Source: Paenibacillus sp. N3.4 | GTDB lineage: Bacteria > Bacillota > Bacilli > Paenibacillales > NBRC-103111 | Assembly: GCF_008017805.1 (NCBI RefSeq) | Contig: NZ_VRTT01000053.1 | Span: 1 to 53,029 of the forward strand | Direction of reading: 5' to 3' | Length of the DNA stretch: 53,029 nt | Shown: positions 17,753 through 28,858 of the stretch, one piece after another | Layout: each line of letters starts with the position of its first letter | Numbering within the stretch: position 1 is the stretch's first letter | Notes under the pieces: generated by a model | The model's input: the letters and a program-made list of their open reading frames with translations, nothing else | Told to the model about the DNA's origin: nothing | Database searches by the model: none | Translations under genes and position numbers: made by a program

Positions 17753-19111
17753 TTATTTAAACTTGTCTTTTATTTTATTGATCCCATCTTTGATAGCCGT
17801 GTACGTTTCTTCTGTACTCGTTTTTCCCGTAAGAAGCTTCGTTATATTATCTTGCACAACCGTCTCCATCTCGGGTTGCCCTACGATGGTAGCCATTGGA
17901 ACGCCGTTGTTGACAAGGATTTGGTTAAAGTCTTGTAAAATTCGCTTGTGGCCATCGATGGCTTTGGGATAAACTTTTTCAGCCTTTTTGACGATCTCAT
18001 CCAAATTTGCATTTTTCATCGCGGTGACGTTAACTACCGCTGCTTCTGACGTATTAAACTCGGAAGAGGACCACTCTTCGATTAGCTTCCATGTGACATC
18101 TTTATTTTTGCTGCCTTTGAACATGCCTACGCCAACGCTCGATACCGGTGCTTGTGCCTTGTCCCCGGAAGGTCCTTTCGGATATGGAATCGCTCTGGTT
18201 ACCTTAATAATGTCCGGATTGATGCTGTACACATTAGCGGAAAAGTATGTTCCCGCAGCAACCATGCCCACTTCTCCGTTGCTAAACGAACGCCACATTT
18301 CCGGATAACCCCAAGTGAAATGTGCTTTCGGTTCATAGGCTTCTAGTTTTTTGAAATGATCCAGCGTCTCGATATATTTTTTCTTTGACGCTTCCGATGT
18401 ATCGTTGAGCAGAAGCCCATTGCTATATGCGGCTGTGAAAGGAACTCTGAAAGCAAAACGAGCTACGCCCAGAGGATATCCAAAGCCGTACTTATCGCCT
18501 TTGGTCATGAGTTGAGCTGCTTTTTCCACGCTCTCCCAAGTTTTTAATTCTTCAACTTTCATGCCGGCTTCGTTCAGCATTTGTTCATTGACTAGGAGGG
18601 TAAATGAGTTGGCAAGATTCGGAACGGAATAGATTTTATCTCCTCTGGACGCATATTCCAGTGTGCCTGGAAGAAAATTATCTTTTTTCAATGCGGAGCC
18701 TGTTTTATTGAGATAAGGAGAAATGTCCTCCAATCCGTCCAACTGCACAAGGTTGGTTACGTCTTGGGTCATCGTCATATCCGGATAATCGGCAGATGAA
18801 AGCATGATAGGTAACTTCTTCTCCATATCCTGCCAGGATAAGAACATGTACTCAATGTTGACGTTAGGATACTTTTCTTTCATTTTTGTTTTAAATTGAT
18901 CGGCTAACTCTTTTTCCGCTTCAGATGTTCCCGGATAGACGAACCGGATATCCGCTTTCACGGTTTTCCAATCGATTTCTTTCGTTGCTGCTGACGGAGC
19001 TGATCTTGGCGCACTCTTTTCCCCGTTGTTCGAACTGCAGCCTGTCAACGCTGCACTTGCCAATAAGGTTAGGCTGATTAGGATCATTGCAGGCTTTTTT
19101 AGCTGTTTCAT
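17753..19111 (-). CDS. Extracellular sugar-binding lipoprotein, MalE/UgpB-type
   Basis: A lipoprotein signal ends at AALTGCSSN, placing the lipidated cysteine near residue 25 of a 452-residue protein of normal family length. Typical family text includes the DMTMTQDVTNLVQLDGLEDI region and the GEVGMVAAGTYF segment that lines the sugar pocket. The start at 19111 has AAGGAGGGG upstream. It is the first gene of the minus-strand importer operon and is divergent from the sensor kinase gene at 19289. I infer that this two-component pair controls it. Confidence 0.88.
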   Translation of the reverse strand: MKQLKKPAMILISLTLLASAALTGCSSNNGEKSAPRSAPSAATKEIDWKTVKADIRFVYPGTSEAEKELADQFKTKMKEKYPNVNIEYMFLSWQDMEKKLPIMLSSADYPDMTMTQDVTNLVQLDGLEDISPYLNKTGSALKKDNFLPGTLEYASRGDKIYSVPNLANSFTLLVNEQMLNEAGMKVEELKTWESVEKAAQLMTKGDKYGFGYPLGVARFAFRVPFTAAYSNGLLLNDTSEASKKKYIETLDHFKKLEAYEPKAHFTWGYPEMWRSFSNGEVGMVAAGTYFSANVYSINPDIIKVTRAIPYPKGPSGDKAQAPVSSVGVGMFKGSKNKDVTWKLIEEWSSSEFNTSEAAVVNVTAMKNANLDEIVKKAEKVYPKAIDGHKRILQDFNQILVNNGVPMATIVGQPEMETVVQDNITKLLTGKTSTEETYTAIKDGINKIKDKFK

Positions 19112-19288
19112 GTTTACCCCTCCTTGATGATTTGGATGCAAATTTATCGTAATTGTTACAGGGTTTTATTACAATGTGACGATTTTAAGGATTGGTGGAC
19201 TTATTCAAGCAAGTGTGAATCTGCTATACCTTAGATGTTTGCGAAGCTTTATAATGCTAGTAATCAACATGATTGAGGAGAAAACACG

Positions 19289-21088
19289 ATGTTTCAATTC
19301 AAAACATTGCAAACCAAAATGCTTGTTGCTTTCATTTCGCTTGTGCTTATTCCCGTTATTGGTCTGGGCATTTTCTCGTACAACATTGCAACTCGTTCTT
19401 TGGAGAAACAGACCATGCAGAATCAAGTGCAAATCATCCGGCTTATTGCCGACAATATCCAAAATATGCTGGATGATGCTACCGATCTCTCTTCCTTTAT
19501 AGTCGGGAACGAAACTATTCAATCGCTGCTCAGCCAAACTTCTCCTTCATATGTTGGTGATCCGCAAAAAACGATTTTCAATTATTTATCTAATTTGAAG
19601 CAAGCTAAAACGTATATTTCATTTATTATTTTGTATGGCGAAAATAACTTTCTGTTTAAAGATTTCTCAGGATTTTTCAGGCAGGTTGTTCCCTATGAAG
19701 AATTTAAAGAATCACCCTTGTATATGGCTACGGCTGCGCGTAACGGTCAGTCTCACTTGGATTATTCGGGATCGCCTCTGTTTATTTATGCGCATAATTA
19801 CAATGACATCGTATTAGGACGGCGTATTTTAAGTTTGTATGATGCGGACAAAAAGTTGGGCATGTTTTTTCTTGGAATTAATCGGGACGCGTTAAGAGAT
19901 GCCATCCAAGACGTGAAGATCAGTCGGACGACCAATCTGCTTCTGTTCGACGACAATTATCAACTCGTCGCAAGTAAGTTGGACGATAAAGAAATGAGCA
20001 AAAATTTTAAAGACAATGTGAACGAAATCAAAAACCTGCTGCTGCCCAATCAAACCTGGATCTACGAAATAGGAAATAAAAAGTATTTGGCTGCTAACAC
20101 ATCCATTGAGCTGTATCGTTGGCATATTGTGAGTCTTACCCCCATGGAAGATATCCAAAAGCAGTATGGCATTGTTCTAAGCAGCACGATCGTATTGACC
20201 TTCTCTCTCCTGCTCGTTGCGGTTGTGATGTCCATATTACTTTCCAAAGGCATTACCCTGCCAATTAAGAAATTGCTTCGGTCCATGAGCAATTTTAAAC
20301 GAGGTGACTTTAATCAAAAGGTCCCCGTGGAGTCAAAAGATGAAATCGGAATGCTTACGCAAAAGTACAACGAAATGGTCGTTGAATTGAATGATTTGAT
20401 TCAGAAAGTGTATATCAGCCAAACAAATCAGAAAATGATTGAATTGAAGACACTTCAAGCACAGATCGAGCCGCATTTTCTTTACAATACGTTGGATTAC
20501 ATTTTCTTTAGCTCAAAACTCAACGGAGATAACCAAACGGCTAGAGTCGTTCATTCGCTCAGTGAATTGTTCCGGATTTCTTTGAATAAGGGAGAAGATT
20601 TCTACAAATTAGAAAACGAAATGAATCAAATCAAAGCCTACATCAATATTCAACATGCGCGATTCCCTAATCGATTCACGCCCATTTATCATATTGATTC
20701 TACTATCGGCCATTTTATTACGATGAAGCTTCTTCTCCAGCCGATCGTCGAAAATGCTATCCTTCATGCATTCAAATCATCAACAGATCTCCAGGGAGTT
20801 CTTTTGATTCATTCCTGTATTCAAGGGAGCGATATCATTTGGACCGTTCAGGACAATGGTTGTGGAATGAATGCGGATCAAGTCGAACAACTGTTATATA
20901 TCCCTGTACGAAGTAAAGGCGGTTATGGCCTGCGAAATGTGAATGAACGCTTGCAGATGATGTTTGGTCCTGCATATGCTCTGCAAATCAACAGTATGCC
21001 TGATGTCGGTACCACTGTAATTGTAAGAATTCCTATCATCGAAAATGAAGAACAATGGGGGAAACTATATGAAAGTCATGGTCATTGA
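19289..21088 (+). CDS. Sensor histidine kinase (YesM family)
   Basis: The 599-residue protein has membrane segments at about 12-32 and 290-313 around an extracellular Cache-like region, then a HAMP linker. The kinase core has phosphoacceptor H396 in IEPHFLYNTLDY, IVENAILH, DNGCGM and YGLRNVNERL. AGGAG lies about ten bases before the ATG. Its end overlaps the response regulator start by 20 bases. It faces away from the MalEFG-like importer, the arrangement usual for a sugar-sensing pair that controls its divergent neighbour. Confidence 0.9.
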   Translation: MFQFKTLQTKMLVAFISLVLIPVIGLGIFSYNIATRSLEKQTMQNQVQIIRLIADNIQNMLDDATDLSSFIVGNETIQSLLSQTSPSYVGDPQKTIFNYLSNLKQAKTYISFIILYGENNFLFKDFSGFFRQVVPYEEFKESPLYMATAARNGQSHLDYSGSPLFIYAHNYNDIVLGRRILSLYDADKKLGMFFLGINRDALRDAIQDVKISRTTNLLLFDDNYQLVASKLDDKEMSKNFKDNVNEIKNLLLPNQTWIYEIGNKKYLAANTSIELYRWHIVSLTPMEDIQKQYGIVLSSTIVLTFSLLLVAVVMSILLSKGITLPIKKLLRSMSNFKRGDFNQKVPVESKDEIGMLTQKYNEMVVELNDLIQKVYISQTNQKMIELKTLQAQIEPHFLYNTLDYIFFSSKLNGDNQTARVVHSLSELFRISLNKGEDFYKLENEMNQIKAYINIQHARFPNRFTPIYHIDSTIGHFITMKLLLQPIVENAILHAFKSSTDLQGVLLIHSCIQGSDIIWTVQDNGCGMNADQVEQLLYIPVRSKGGYGLRNVNERLQMMFGPAYALQINSMPDVGTTVIVRIPIIENEEQWGKLYESHGH

Positions 21089-22688
21089 AGATGAACCGAT
21101 CGTCATTAAAGGACTGCATGTTTTAATTCCATGGGAGGAGTATGGCTTTGAATGGCTTCCTCCGGCGGAAAATGGAAGGAAGGCTCTGGAGCAAATGGCA
21201 AGCGCACCGCCCAATTTGATTATCGTAGATTGTCAAATGCCAATTATGGGGGGAGTGGAACTGCTTACAGAAATTCGCAACCGGAAATGGTCAATAAAAT
21301 CTATCATTCTCAGCGGCCATGATGAATTCGACTATGTCAGGCAAGCGCTTCAGCTTGGAGCTTCCGATTATCTTCTTAAGCCTCCTGACACGGATATGCT
21401 GTTAGATGTGCTCATTAAGATCAAAAAAGAATGGGAGGAAGAGAACAAACGAAACCGCCAACTACAAGAAAATTTGCCGTTAATCCGGGATAGGTTTGTT
21501 AGAACCTTATTGGAAGGGGCGCGAATCAATGAGAAGTTGTTTATGGAAAAAACCGCCTACCTCAAGGTTCCGTTGACCCTGCAGCCTTTCCGGATGGTTT
21601 TGCTGCAAATCGAGCAGGATCCCGAAATTGTCAGAAATTATAATTATGAAGATCAACAGTTGATGAATTTCGCTATCCAAAACATCGCTGAAGAAACTTT
21701 GCAAGACTGGGAAAATAAATGCATTTTTCTTGAGTTGCCGGATCGTTTTGCGATTATTGTAAATATGACATTTTCAATGGAGGAACTTCACCGTGACCTG
21801 CGGCTTTTGGCGGCGAATATAAGACAAACATTAAAATACTTTGTCACAATTGGTATCGGGGGCCTTTGCGAACAATTGGTTCTTGACGGAAAGATGGCCT
21901 ATGAGCAGGCCAAAACAGCCTTGGAATATAAATATTATACCGGACCGAACGAAGTCATTTTTATTGACGACGTGGATTGGGAAGCGTCAAAAGGAAAGCG
22001 GAAGAACGATGAACAGGAGCCTCCGATGATGGAAACGTCCGCCATTGAAGAAACATCATCGGCTCATGAAAGGCTGCGCATGGCACTAAAAATAGGTAAT
22101 TTTCAGGAATTAGAGTTATGGATGCACTCCTTTTTCACTGATCTTCAAGAGCGGGAGATTACCATCCCATTAACGAAAACGGAGAGCCTGAAAGCCATGA
22201 TTTCCGGAGCAAGCGTTATCTCCGAATTGCATCCTAAGATGCAATTGGATCATTTATTGACCGCTGAGCAGATTCAGTTGGTTTTATCTGCTGCTACGCT
22301 GGAAGAACTTAGTCAAATCTGCAAAACGTTTCTTCGCTATTTGCTCCAGCTGACTGTAGATTTGCGGAAATCCGGCAGAAATAACGTGGTGGAAGCCGCT
22401 AAAGCTATACTTGAGACCCAATATGCAAGCAACCTTTCTTTGGATACAATTGCCAAAGAAGTATTTGTGTCGCCTGTCTATCTAAGCTTTTTGTTTAAAC
22501 AGGTGGAGGGTGTAAATTTAACCGACTACGTGACCCATGTTCGGATGGATAAGGCAAAAGAACTGCTGCTCGGCTCTAATCTGAAAACGTATGAAATCGC
22601 CAATCGAGTGGGGTACCAAGACGAAAAATATTTCAGTAGGCTTTTCAAGAAGAGGATCGGGATGACCCCTACTGAATTCCGTCAATAA
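21069..22688 (+). CDS. AraC-type response regulator (YesN family), full length
   Basis: The 539-residue protein has a receiver domain with phosphoacceptor D54 in IIVDCQMP, a middle region of about 290 residues typical of long YesN proteins and a C-terminal AraC DNA-binding pair (VSPVYLSFLFKQ, then MTPTEFR at the end). ATG 21069 has GGGGG seven bases upstream; an in-frame ATG at 21045 would add eight residues unlike the family. It is twice as long as the regulator at 7632, which lacks the middle region. Confidence 0.9.
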   Translation: MKVMVIEDEPIVIKGLHVLIPWEEYGFEWLPPAENGRKALEQMASAPPNLIIVDCQMPIMGGVELLTEIRNRKWSIKSIILSGHDEFDYVRQALQLGASDYLLKPPDTDMLLDVLIKIKKEWEEENKRNRQLQENLPLIRDRFVRTLLEGARINEKLFMEKTAYLKVPLTLQPFRMVLLQIEQDPEIVRNYNYEDQQLMNFAIQNIAEETLQDWENKCIFLELPDRFAIIVNMTFSMEELHRDLRLLAANIRQTLKYFVTIGIGGLCEQLVLDGKMAYEQAKTALEYKYYTGPNEVIFIDDVDWEASKGKRKNDEQEPPMMETSAIEETSSAHERLRMALKIGNFQELELWMHSFFTDLQEREITIPLTKTESLKAMISGASVISELHPKMQLDHLLTAEQIQLVLSAATLEELSQICKTFLRYLLQLTVDLRKSGRNNVVEAAKAILETQYASNLSLDTIAKEVFVSPVYLSFLFKQVEGVNLTDYVTHVRMDKAKELLLGSNLKTYEIANRVGYQDEKYFSRLFKKRIGMTPTEFRQ

Positions 22689-22732
22689 GACTAGCGATAT
22701 AAAGTGAGCGATTGTAGTAGGGAGAGGTGTCT

Positions 22733-25058
22733 ATGAAATTGAGTATTTCTGGCAAGGTCATGTTCATTTACAGCTTGGTCTTTATTGCGATCATTTTTTT
22801 AACCTTCTGGTTGTCTTATGCCGGAACTGTGGGACGATTGGAGCAGGATCTGAAGAATACCCATATTGCCTTGCTAAAACAGATCGATGATAAAATGGAA
22901 ATCGTTTTTCGTCAAACGGAGAAAGATTTGCTGAACATGTCGCAGGAGCTGGAGTATGTTTATTTCATGTATGACAGTTATGATGATGCAGCTCAAAAAT
23001 ATGCGAATTTTTTTGGATTATCAAACAAACTGAAAACGCTTGTACATACGAATGAACTATTTTCTTCTATATTCCTTTATTCGGATGTAAGTGGCGATAT
23101 GCTGACCGATAAAATCTATATGAAGGGGAATGTCTCGCAAGACAACTGGTTGGCTAGCTATATAAAGATGAAAGAGCATTCGAAATGGCTAACTACTCAT
23201 AAAGTATGGGATGGCGAAAAAGAGCAGGCTGTCGTCACGCTGATTCGTTCCTATCCATCGATCAGCAGCCCTGAATATCGAAAGGGACTTGTTGCCATCA
23301 ATATCAGTGAAGATGTTCTTTATCGGATGATCAAGGATGTGTATGAAGAAGACCATGGCGGACATACCTTCATTATCGATGATCAAGCAAACATAGTGAC
23401 TCATGACGACGCAAAGCAATTGTATAAGAACTTGGCAGACATTCCCTATAGTCAACAGATTCTGAGCCATAACGGTAGCGGACACTTCACAGTGAATATG
23501 GAGGGGATTGAGCAATCGATATTTTATACGGCCTCTAATTATACGGGATTGGCGAATTGTAAGCGTTATTCCCAAGTCTAAAGTGTATCAACCTTTGGAA
23601 TCTACACGGAGTTTGATGATTGCGTTTGCCGTCGGCATGGTTCTATTCGCTTTGACTGTTCTTTTTTACGTAAACCGTCGGACATTTAAGCCCTTGGACC
23701 GATTAGTCGGGAAAATGTCAGGAGCGTTCAAGCCAGTCCATCCGGAACATGAGTCGATGAGACGTGTTATTGGGTTGGGTTACCTAGAAACGGTATTCGA
23801 CCAAATGTTTGTAGACCGTGAACAACTAGAAAAGCAGGTCCGGGATTCCAAGCCAGTATTGAAATGGAGAATCATCTTGGACATGCTGTCCGGCTATAGA
23901 ACGGAGTACGCATCCGTGCGCCATCACCTTGAATTTACCGGAATCCGCTTGTTTTCTGAGCGGTTTGTCGTGTGTACGGCCGAGATCGGTAAGGAGGGCG
24001 GTGTCAGCCCGAAGGATGAAACCTTGTATACGTATGCGTTATGCAACGTTGCGGAAGAGTTGATGAATATGGAAAACTCGGGAGCTGCAGTCAATTTAGG
24101 AGCGGGTTTCGCTGCCATCGTTTTTAGCTTTGCCGAAGGAGATATGGACCAAAACCATCTGCGTGCATTGGCCGTCCTCGATTTGGTCTTGGATGTCATG
24201 AAGAGGCAATTCGGGCTTCAGGTGACCATTGGTGTAGGAAGATGCTATCAAGATATGAAGGATATCCCCCTATCATACGAAGAGTCGCAAAAAGCCCTGC
24301 AATACAAAATGGTGATCGGCAGTCATTCCGTCATTTCTATCGAAGATTTACTGGGGCATGATAATCAGGACTATTACCGCTTGATAAAGATGACGGATCG
24401 AATTGTGGAAGCGTTAAAGCAGACAGAGAACGGGAAATTAGAGGGATACATATCAGAATTGTTTATAGAAGCGGTCAACGGCAGCTTATCTCCCGATTTG
24501 ATAAGGCAGCTCTCTTACGAATTGATCATGAAATCATTGCAGGTCGTTGCTTCAGTCGGCATAAATACAGAGGAAACGCTTGAAGAGATGGGTAATCTCC
24601 ACCAACGGATTATTCAATGCGACAATTGGCAGGATGCGCAGCGGATTGTCAAAACCGTACTTGAAGGACTTGCGGGGAAAATTGAAGGAAAACGAAGTCA
24701 ACGGGGAAGCAATAAGACCATCGACAGGTTGTTGCCTTACATTCAAGATCATTATCGTGACAGTGAATTTTCTCTCGAGTTGCTGTCCGAAAAGTTTCAG
24801 TTAAATCCGACATACGCTAGCAAGCTGTTCAAAGAATATACGGAGAAAAACTTCATCGATTATTTGATCGAAATCCGGATCAATGCTTCCAAGGAGCTCC
24901 TTGCTGTTAAGAACCGCAAGATTAACGATATAGCGGAATGGGTTGGATACACGAATACGCGCAGCTATCTTCGGGCTTTTAAAAAATATACGGGCATGAC
25001 ACCAACCGAATATCGGGAGTGGGTGCTAATGTCTGAAGCAAAATCTGCGTCGGAGTAA
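22733..25058 (+). pseudogene. Membrane-anchored AraC-type regulator (YtdP-like), frameshifted
   Basis: The first part (to about 23550) encodes a membrane segment near residue 10-30 and an extracellular Cache-like sensor. The second part, in another frame, continues with WRIVSVIPKSKVYQ, a second membrane segment, and ends with an AraC domain (NPTYASKLFKEYTEKNF, MTPTEYRE). Removing one T in GGATTGGCG at about 23550 would give one protein of about 775 residues, the normal size of YtdP-like one-component regulators. These sit beside LplABC-type importers, as here. GGGAGAGG supports ATG 22733; GTG 22727 is an alternative. Confidence 0.85.
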
Positions 25059-25239
25059 GCTTCAAGGCGCAAAAACCCAAGATAAAGATACCACCCTAAA
25101 GAAATGTAACCAGGCAATATACAGAAAAGGGCACTTACCTCATAACACGTCTATTTCCTTCTCTTATCACCTCTCCTACAATCAAATCGTAACCGAACGA
25201 AAGGTTTGGCAAAACGACTTAATGAGAGGGTGAAGAAAT

Positions 25240-26214
25240 ATGAAGGCTAGGCTCCCGGCAACAGAATTACGGACCGGGACACAATCGGTTGGAATCGGAA
25301 GGTTCAGGCAGTCGGTATGGAGAAGGCTGATGCGGGATAAGTATTTATATATGATGCTCCTGCCCGTGATCAGCTTTTATGTCCTGTTCAAATACGCTCC
25401 GATGCTTGGTGAGATCATTGCGTTTAAGAATTATCGGTTTGCGGACGGCGTATTCGGAAGCCAGTGGGTTGGATTTAAGCATTTCCAAATGATTTTCGCT
25501 AGCCCGGACTTTTGGAGGATATTAAGAAACACACTCGTACTTAACTTGTACAGTCTCGTTCTTGGATTCCCTGTCCCGATTGTCCTTGCTCTTCTGCTTA
25601 ATGAAGTAAGGCGGAAATGGTATAAGAGCATTGTGCAAAATATGTTGTACGTTCCCCACTTCATGTCATGGGCAGTTTTGGGCGGAATTGTGGTTGCCGT
25701 GTTCTCACCGAGCACGGGGGTTGTGAATATGGTCATCAAGAAATTAACCGTAGGGGAATCCGTTTACTTCATGGCCGATTCTTTTTGGTGGCCGATTGTG
25801 TATACGTTATCGAGCACTTGGAGGGAAGCAGGGTGGGGGACGATTCTGTATATGGCGGCAATGGCCTCGATCGATCCGCAGCTCTATGATGCAGCGAAGA
25901 TGGACGGTGCCAACAAGCTGCGTCAAATTTGGCACATTACATTACCGGGCATTCGCAGTACGATTGCCATTCTGCTTATTCTTAGAATGGGACAAATGAT
26001 GGATGTGGGGCTGGAACAAACGCTCGTTCTGCAAAATAACTCTGTACTTGATGTTGCAGATGTCATTAGCACCTATGTGTATAGGGTAGGTTTGCAGAAT
26101 ATGAGTTACAGCTATACAACGGCGATAGGGCTGTTCCAATCGGCCATAGGCCTGATCCTTATTGTTGGCGTCAACCGGATGATCCGAATTTCCGGGGAAC
26201 GGGGGCTATGGTAA
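25240..26214 (+). CDS. ABC sugar permease, LplB-type
   Basis: The 324-residue membrane protein has the YMMLLPVISFYVLFKYAPM start, about six membrane segments and the ATPase-docking loop YDAAKMDGANKLRQIWHITLP. A GAGAGGGTG ribosome site precedes the ATG. The 181 bases before it hold no gene and I see no clear promoter there. It is homologous to the permease at 13079 but clearly diverged, so the two importers are not a recent duplication. Confidence 0.88.
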   Translation: MKARLPATELRTGTQSVGIGRFRQSVWRRLMRDKYLYMMLLPVISFYVLFKYAPMLGEIIAFKNYRFADGVFGSQWVGFKHFQMIFASPDFWRILRNTLVLNLYSLVLGFPVPIVLALLLNEVRRKWYKSIVQNMLYVPHFMSWAVLGGIVVAVFSPSTGVVNMVIKKLTVGESVYFMADSFWWPIVYTLSSTWREAGWGTILYMAAMASIDPQLYDAAKMDGANKLRQIWHITLPGIRSTIAILLILRMGQMMDVGLEQTLVLQNNSVLDVADVISTYVYRVGLQNMSYSYTTAIGLFQSAIGLILIVGVNRMIRISGERGLW

Positions 26215-26217
26215 GCA

Positions 26218-27107
26218 ATGAGTAGAACGAACAAAGGGATATTAAATGGATTTGCAAGATTAAGTACTTACCTATTCCTAGGCTCAATCTCATTATTGAC
26301 ACTGTTCCCGTTCTGGTACGAAATTGTGGCATCCTTCAGCAGCAGCAGGGCGATTAATTCCGGTGAAGTTTTCTTCTGGCCAGTCGAGTTCAATGTAGTT
26401 CCTATAAACGTTTGTTTGACGACGGCCAGTTATTGATAGCAATGCGCAACACGGTTGTGGTCACGATTGTCGGAACAGTGCTTAATATGGTCATGACGAT
26501 TCTGGCAGCCTATCCGCTTTCAAGACGGAGACTTCTCGGTCGAAATGCGCTGCTGATGATGATCACGGTTACGATGTTGTTTGTCGCAGGTATCATTCCC
26601 AACTTTATCCTCATCAAAACGTTGGGTTTAATAAACTCGTATTGGGCTGTTTGGCTGCCTGGTTTGATCAGCACCTACAACATGTTTGTGATGAAAACAT
26701 TCATGGAAGGGCTGCCGGAGGAAATTGAGGAATCTGCGGCGATGGATGGTGCCGGCGATTGGCGAATATTAATGCAGATTTTTATCCCGCTCTACAAGCC
26801 GATTTTGGCAGCATTATCCTTGTTTTACGCGGTTAGCTGGTGAAACAGCTACTTTAATGTAATGCTCTATATCACAAAGTCAGCCAAACTGACCGTAATG
26901 GTGAAACTGTATCAGATGGTCAACAAGGTGGATGAGAATTTATTAAACAATATTGGAGGGAACGATGCAGTGGAACGCATTCTGCTTACGCCGGAAGCGA
27001 TTAAAGCTGCTGCTGTTGTCATTGTCGTGATGCCGATTCTTTGCGTATATCCATTCCTCCAGAAATATTTTGTCAAAGGCGTTTTGATCGGTTCGGTCAA
27101 AGGTTGA
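26218..27107 (+). pseudogene. ABC sugar permease, LplC/YtcP-type, doubly disrupted
   Basis: The gene starts three bases after the preceding stop and would encode a permease of normal length, about 296 residues, ending VKGVLIGSVKG. A one-base loss near 26397 shifts the frame before SYKRLFDDGQ. A TGA at 26841-26843 stops the frame where SWWNSYFN is expected; one change from TGG explains it. With two lesions this permease is less likely to be a sequencing artefact than the single-frameshift genes. Without it the third importer could not work unless another LplC-type permease substitutes. Confidence 0.85.
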
Positions 27108-27165
27108 TTTCCAGAGCGAACTGACTCTAGATAGGAATATCATACAGATAAAGGGGATAAAAAGA

Positions 27166-28761
27166 ATGAGCAAGTTGAAATACGCAGGAAATGCCGTTCT
27201 CGCTGTAACCATGTCTTTGTCATTACTTGTCGCATGCAGCTCCAACCAGACTTCTTCGGTACAAACAAGCAGTTCGCCGGGGTCCACTTCAGTATCCAGT
27301 CCGGGTCCTAAGAAGGAAATCAGCGTATCGATGTTCGATCGCGGCACAGTCCCGACGGAGGAAGGCACCTATGAAAACAACCGGTGGACAAAGTGGATTA
27401 ATGAGAAATCGCCTGTGAATGTCAAATGGGTTCCCGTTACCAGGAGCCAGGCCCAGCCCAAATTGAACGCTCTCATCGCTTCCGGTGAAGCGCCTGATTT
27501 AATCTGGGAATACGACCGAAATTATATCAGCCAATTGGCCAACCAAGGCGTTATTCAGCCGATCGGCGATTATATCAACAAGTACAGCACAACGTATAAA
27601 GCATATCTGGAGAAACACCCGGAGCTTAAGCCTTATCTGAATGTCAACGGTCAAACGTATGCGGTTTCGTTCGCGCGAGAAACGGTCGCCAATCACGGCA
27701 TGTGGATTCGCCAAGACTGGCTGGATAAGCTAGGTCTGAAGACTCCGACTACGGCAGAAGAATTTCTCGATGTCGCCCGCAAATTCAGAGACGGTGATCC
27801 GGATGGCAACGGCAAAGCGGACACCGTACCGATCTCATTAAGCAGTAGCGGTGTCGGTATTCTGCGGGCTTTATTTTTCAGCCAAGAAAATCAGTGGTAT
27901 GTAGAAGGCGGCAAGTTGGAATACGGTAGGCTCCTTGACCGTTTTTCAGATTCGCTTGCATTCCAGAAGCAGCTCTTTGACGAAGGGCTTATCGACAAGG
28001 AATATATTACAGACACTAATTTTCAGCGATCAAACCAGTTGTTGACGACCGGTAAAGCAGGCATATATTTGGGGCAATGGGGTGCGGGGAGTATGGATAA
28101 CTCTTATCGCGATTTGTTGAAAAACGTGCCAGATGCGAAGTTGACTCCGCTTGAATCGATCAGCACCAAGTATGGTAAGAACGGCTTATATCAGGAAGCC
28201 CCACCGAGCGTATTTACCGTATTTAACAGCAAGATGAAGGAAGACCAAATCAAATCGGCCATCCAATTTATAGACTGGATGCTGAAGGATGGATGGGTGC
28301 CTCTCAAGTATGGGGAGGAGAACGTACATTACAAAACGGTTGATGGCGCTCGGCAGACAATTAATCAGGACAAATTTATCAAGGAAGTCAGTTATGCCGG
28401 CGAATATGCGCTCATGATCGATTCGATTATGACACCTAAATTGATCATAGACACGGCGGCGAAGGATGAGCTATCCCAGAACTATGCCAAGTTGAAGGCG
28501 AAGTCGCTTGAATTGGCAATGAAGAATGTGTACCGGAGAGATATTCCGTACAGCCCGGATATTCCTGAACTCACCCAGTTGATCGCTACGTTCTCACCAA
28601 TTGCTGTGCAAATTGAAACGAAGGTGGTTACCGGTGGAAAGTCCATAACAGCCCAGGATGGAATGAATGATCTCCGCAAAGAATGGAAGCGACTCGGTGG
28701 AGATAGCGTGGATAAACAGGTTCAGGATTGGTACCAGAAGAACAAGAACAATTTTAAATAA
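27166..28761 (+). CDS. Extracellular sugar-binding lipoprotein, LplA-type
   Basis: The 531-residue protein has a lipoprotein signal ending LLVACSSN, a serine-rich linker and the family body with a DPDGNGKADT calcium-site-like motif near residue 205. The same DPDGNGK motif occurs in the frameshifted homologue at 11300. AAAGGGGA precedes the ATG. It is the last gene of the third importer and is intact, unlike the permease before it. It probably binds oligosaccharides released by the large secreted glycosidase that follows. Confidence 0.88.
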   Translation: MSKLKYAGNAVLAVTMSLSLLVACSSNQTSSVQTSSSPGSTSVSSPGPKKEISVSMFDRGTVPTEEGTYENNRWTKWINEKSPVNVKWVPVTRSQAQPKLNALIASGEAPDLIWEYDRNYISQLANQGVIQPIGDYINKYSTTYKAYLEKHPELKPYLNVNGQTYAVSFARETVANHGMWIRQDWLDKLGLKTPTTAEEFLDVARKFRDGDPDGNGKADTVPISLSSSGVGILRALFFSQENQWYVEGGKLEYGRLLDRFSDSLAFQKQLFDEGLIDKEYITDTNFQRSNQLLTTGKAGIYLGQWGAGSMDNSYRDLLKNVPDAKLTPLESISTKYGKNGLYQEAPPSVFTVFNSKMKEDQIKSAIQFIDWMLKDGWVPLKYGEENVHYKTVDGARQTINQDKFIKEVSYAGEYALMIDSIMTPKLIIDTAAKDELSQNYAKLKAKSLELAMKNVYRRDIPYSPDIPELTQLIATFSPIAVQIETKVVTGGKSITAQDGMNDLRKEWKRLGGDSVDKQVQDWYQKNKNNFK

Positions 28762-28858
28762 CAATAGGCAACGAAATTGGCCAGCTCTTTTTCCGGATGT
28801 CTATCATCCGGGGGAAGTGCTTGGCTGCTATTTTAAAACAACGATATGGGGTGAGTAA

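Noticed and set aside
23556..23569. TGTAAGCGTTATTC as a catabolite-response element
   Set aside because: It lies inside the coding sequence of the YtdP-like regulator and lacks the closing CA of the consensus.
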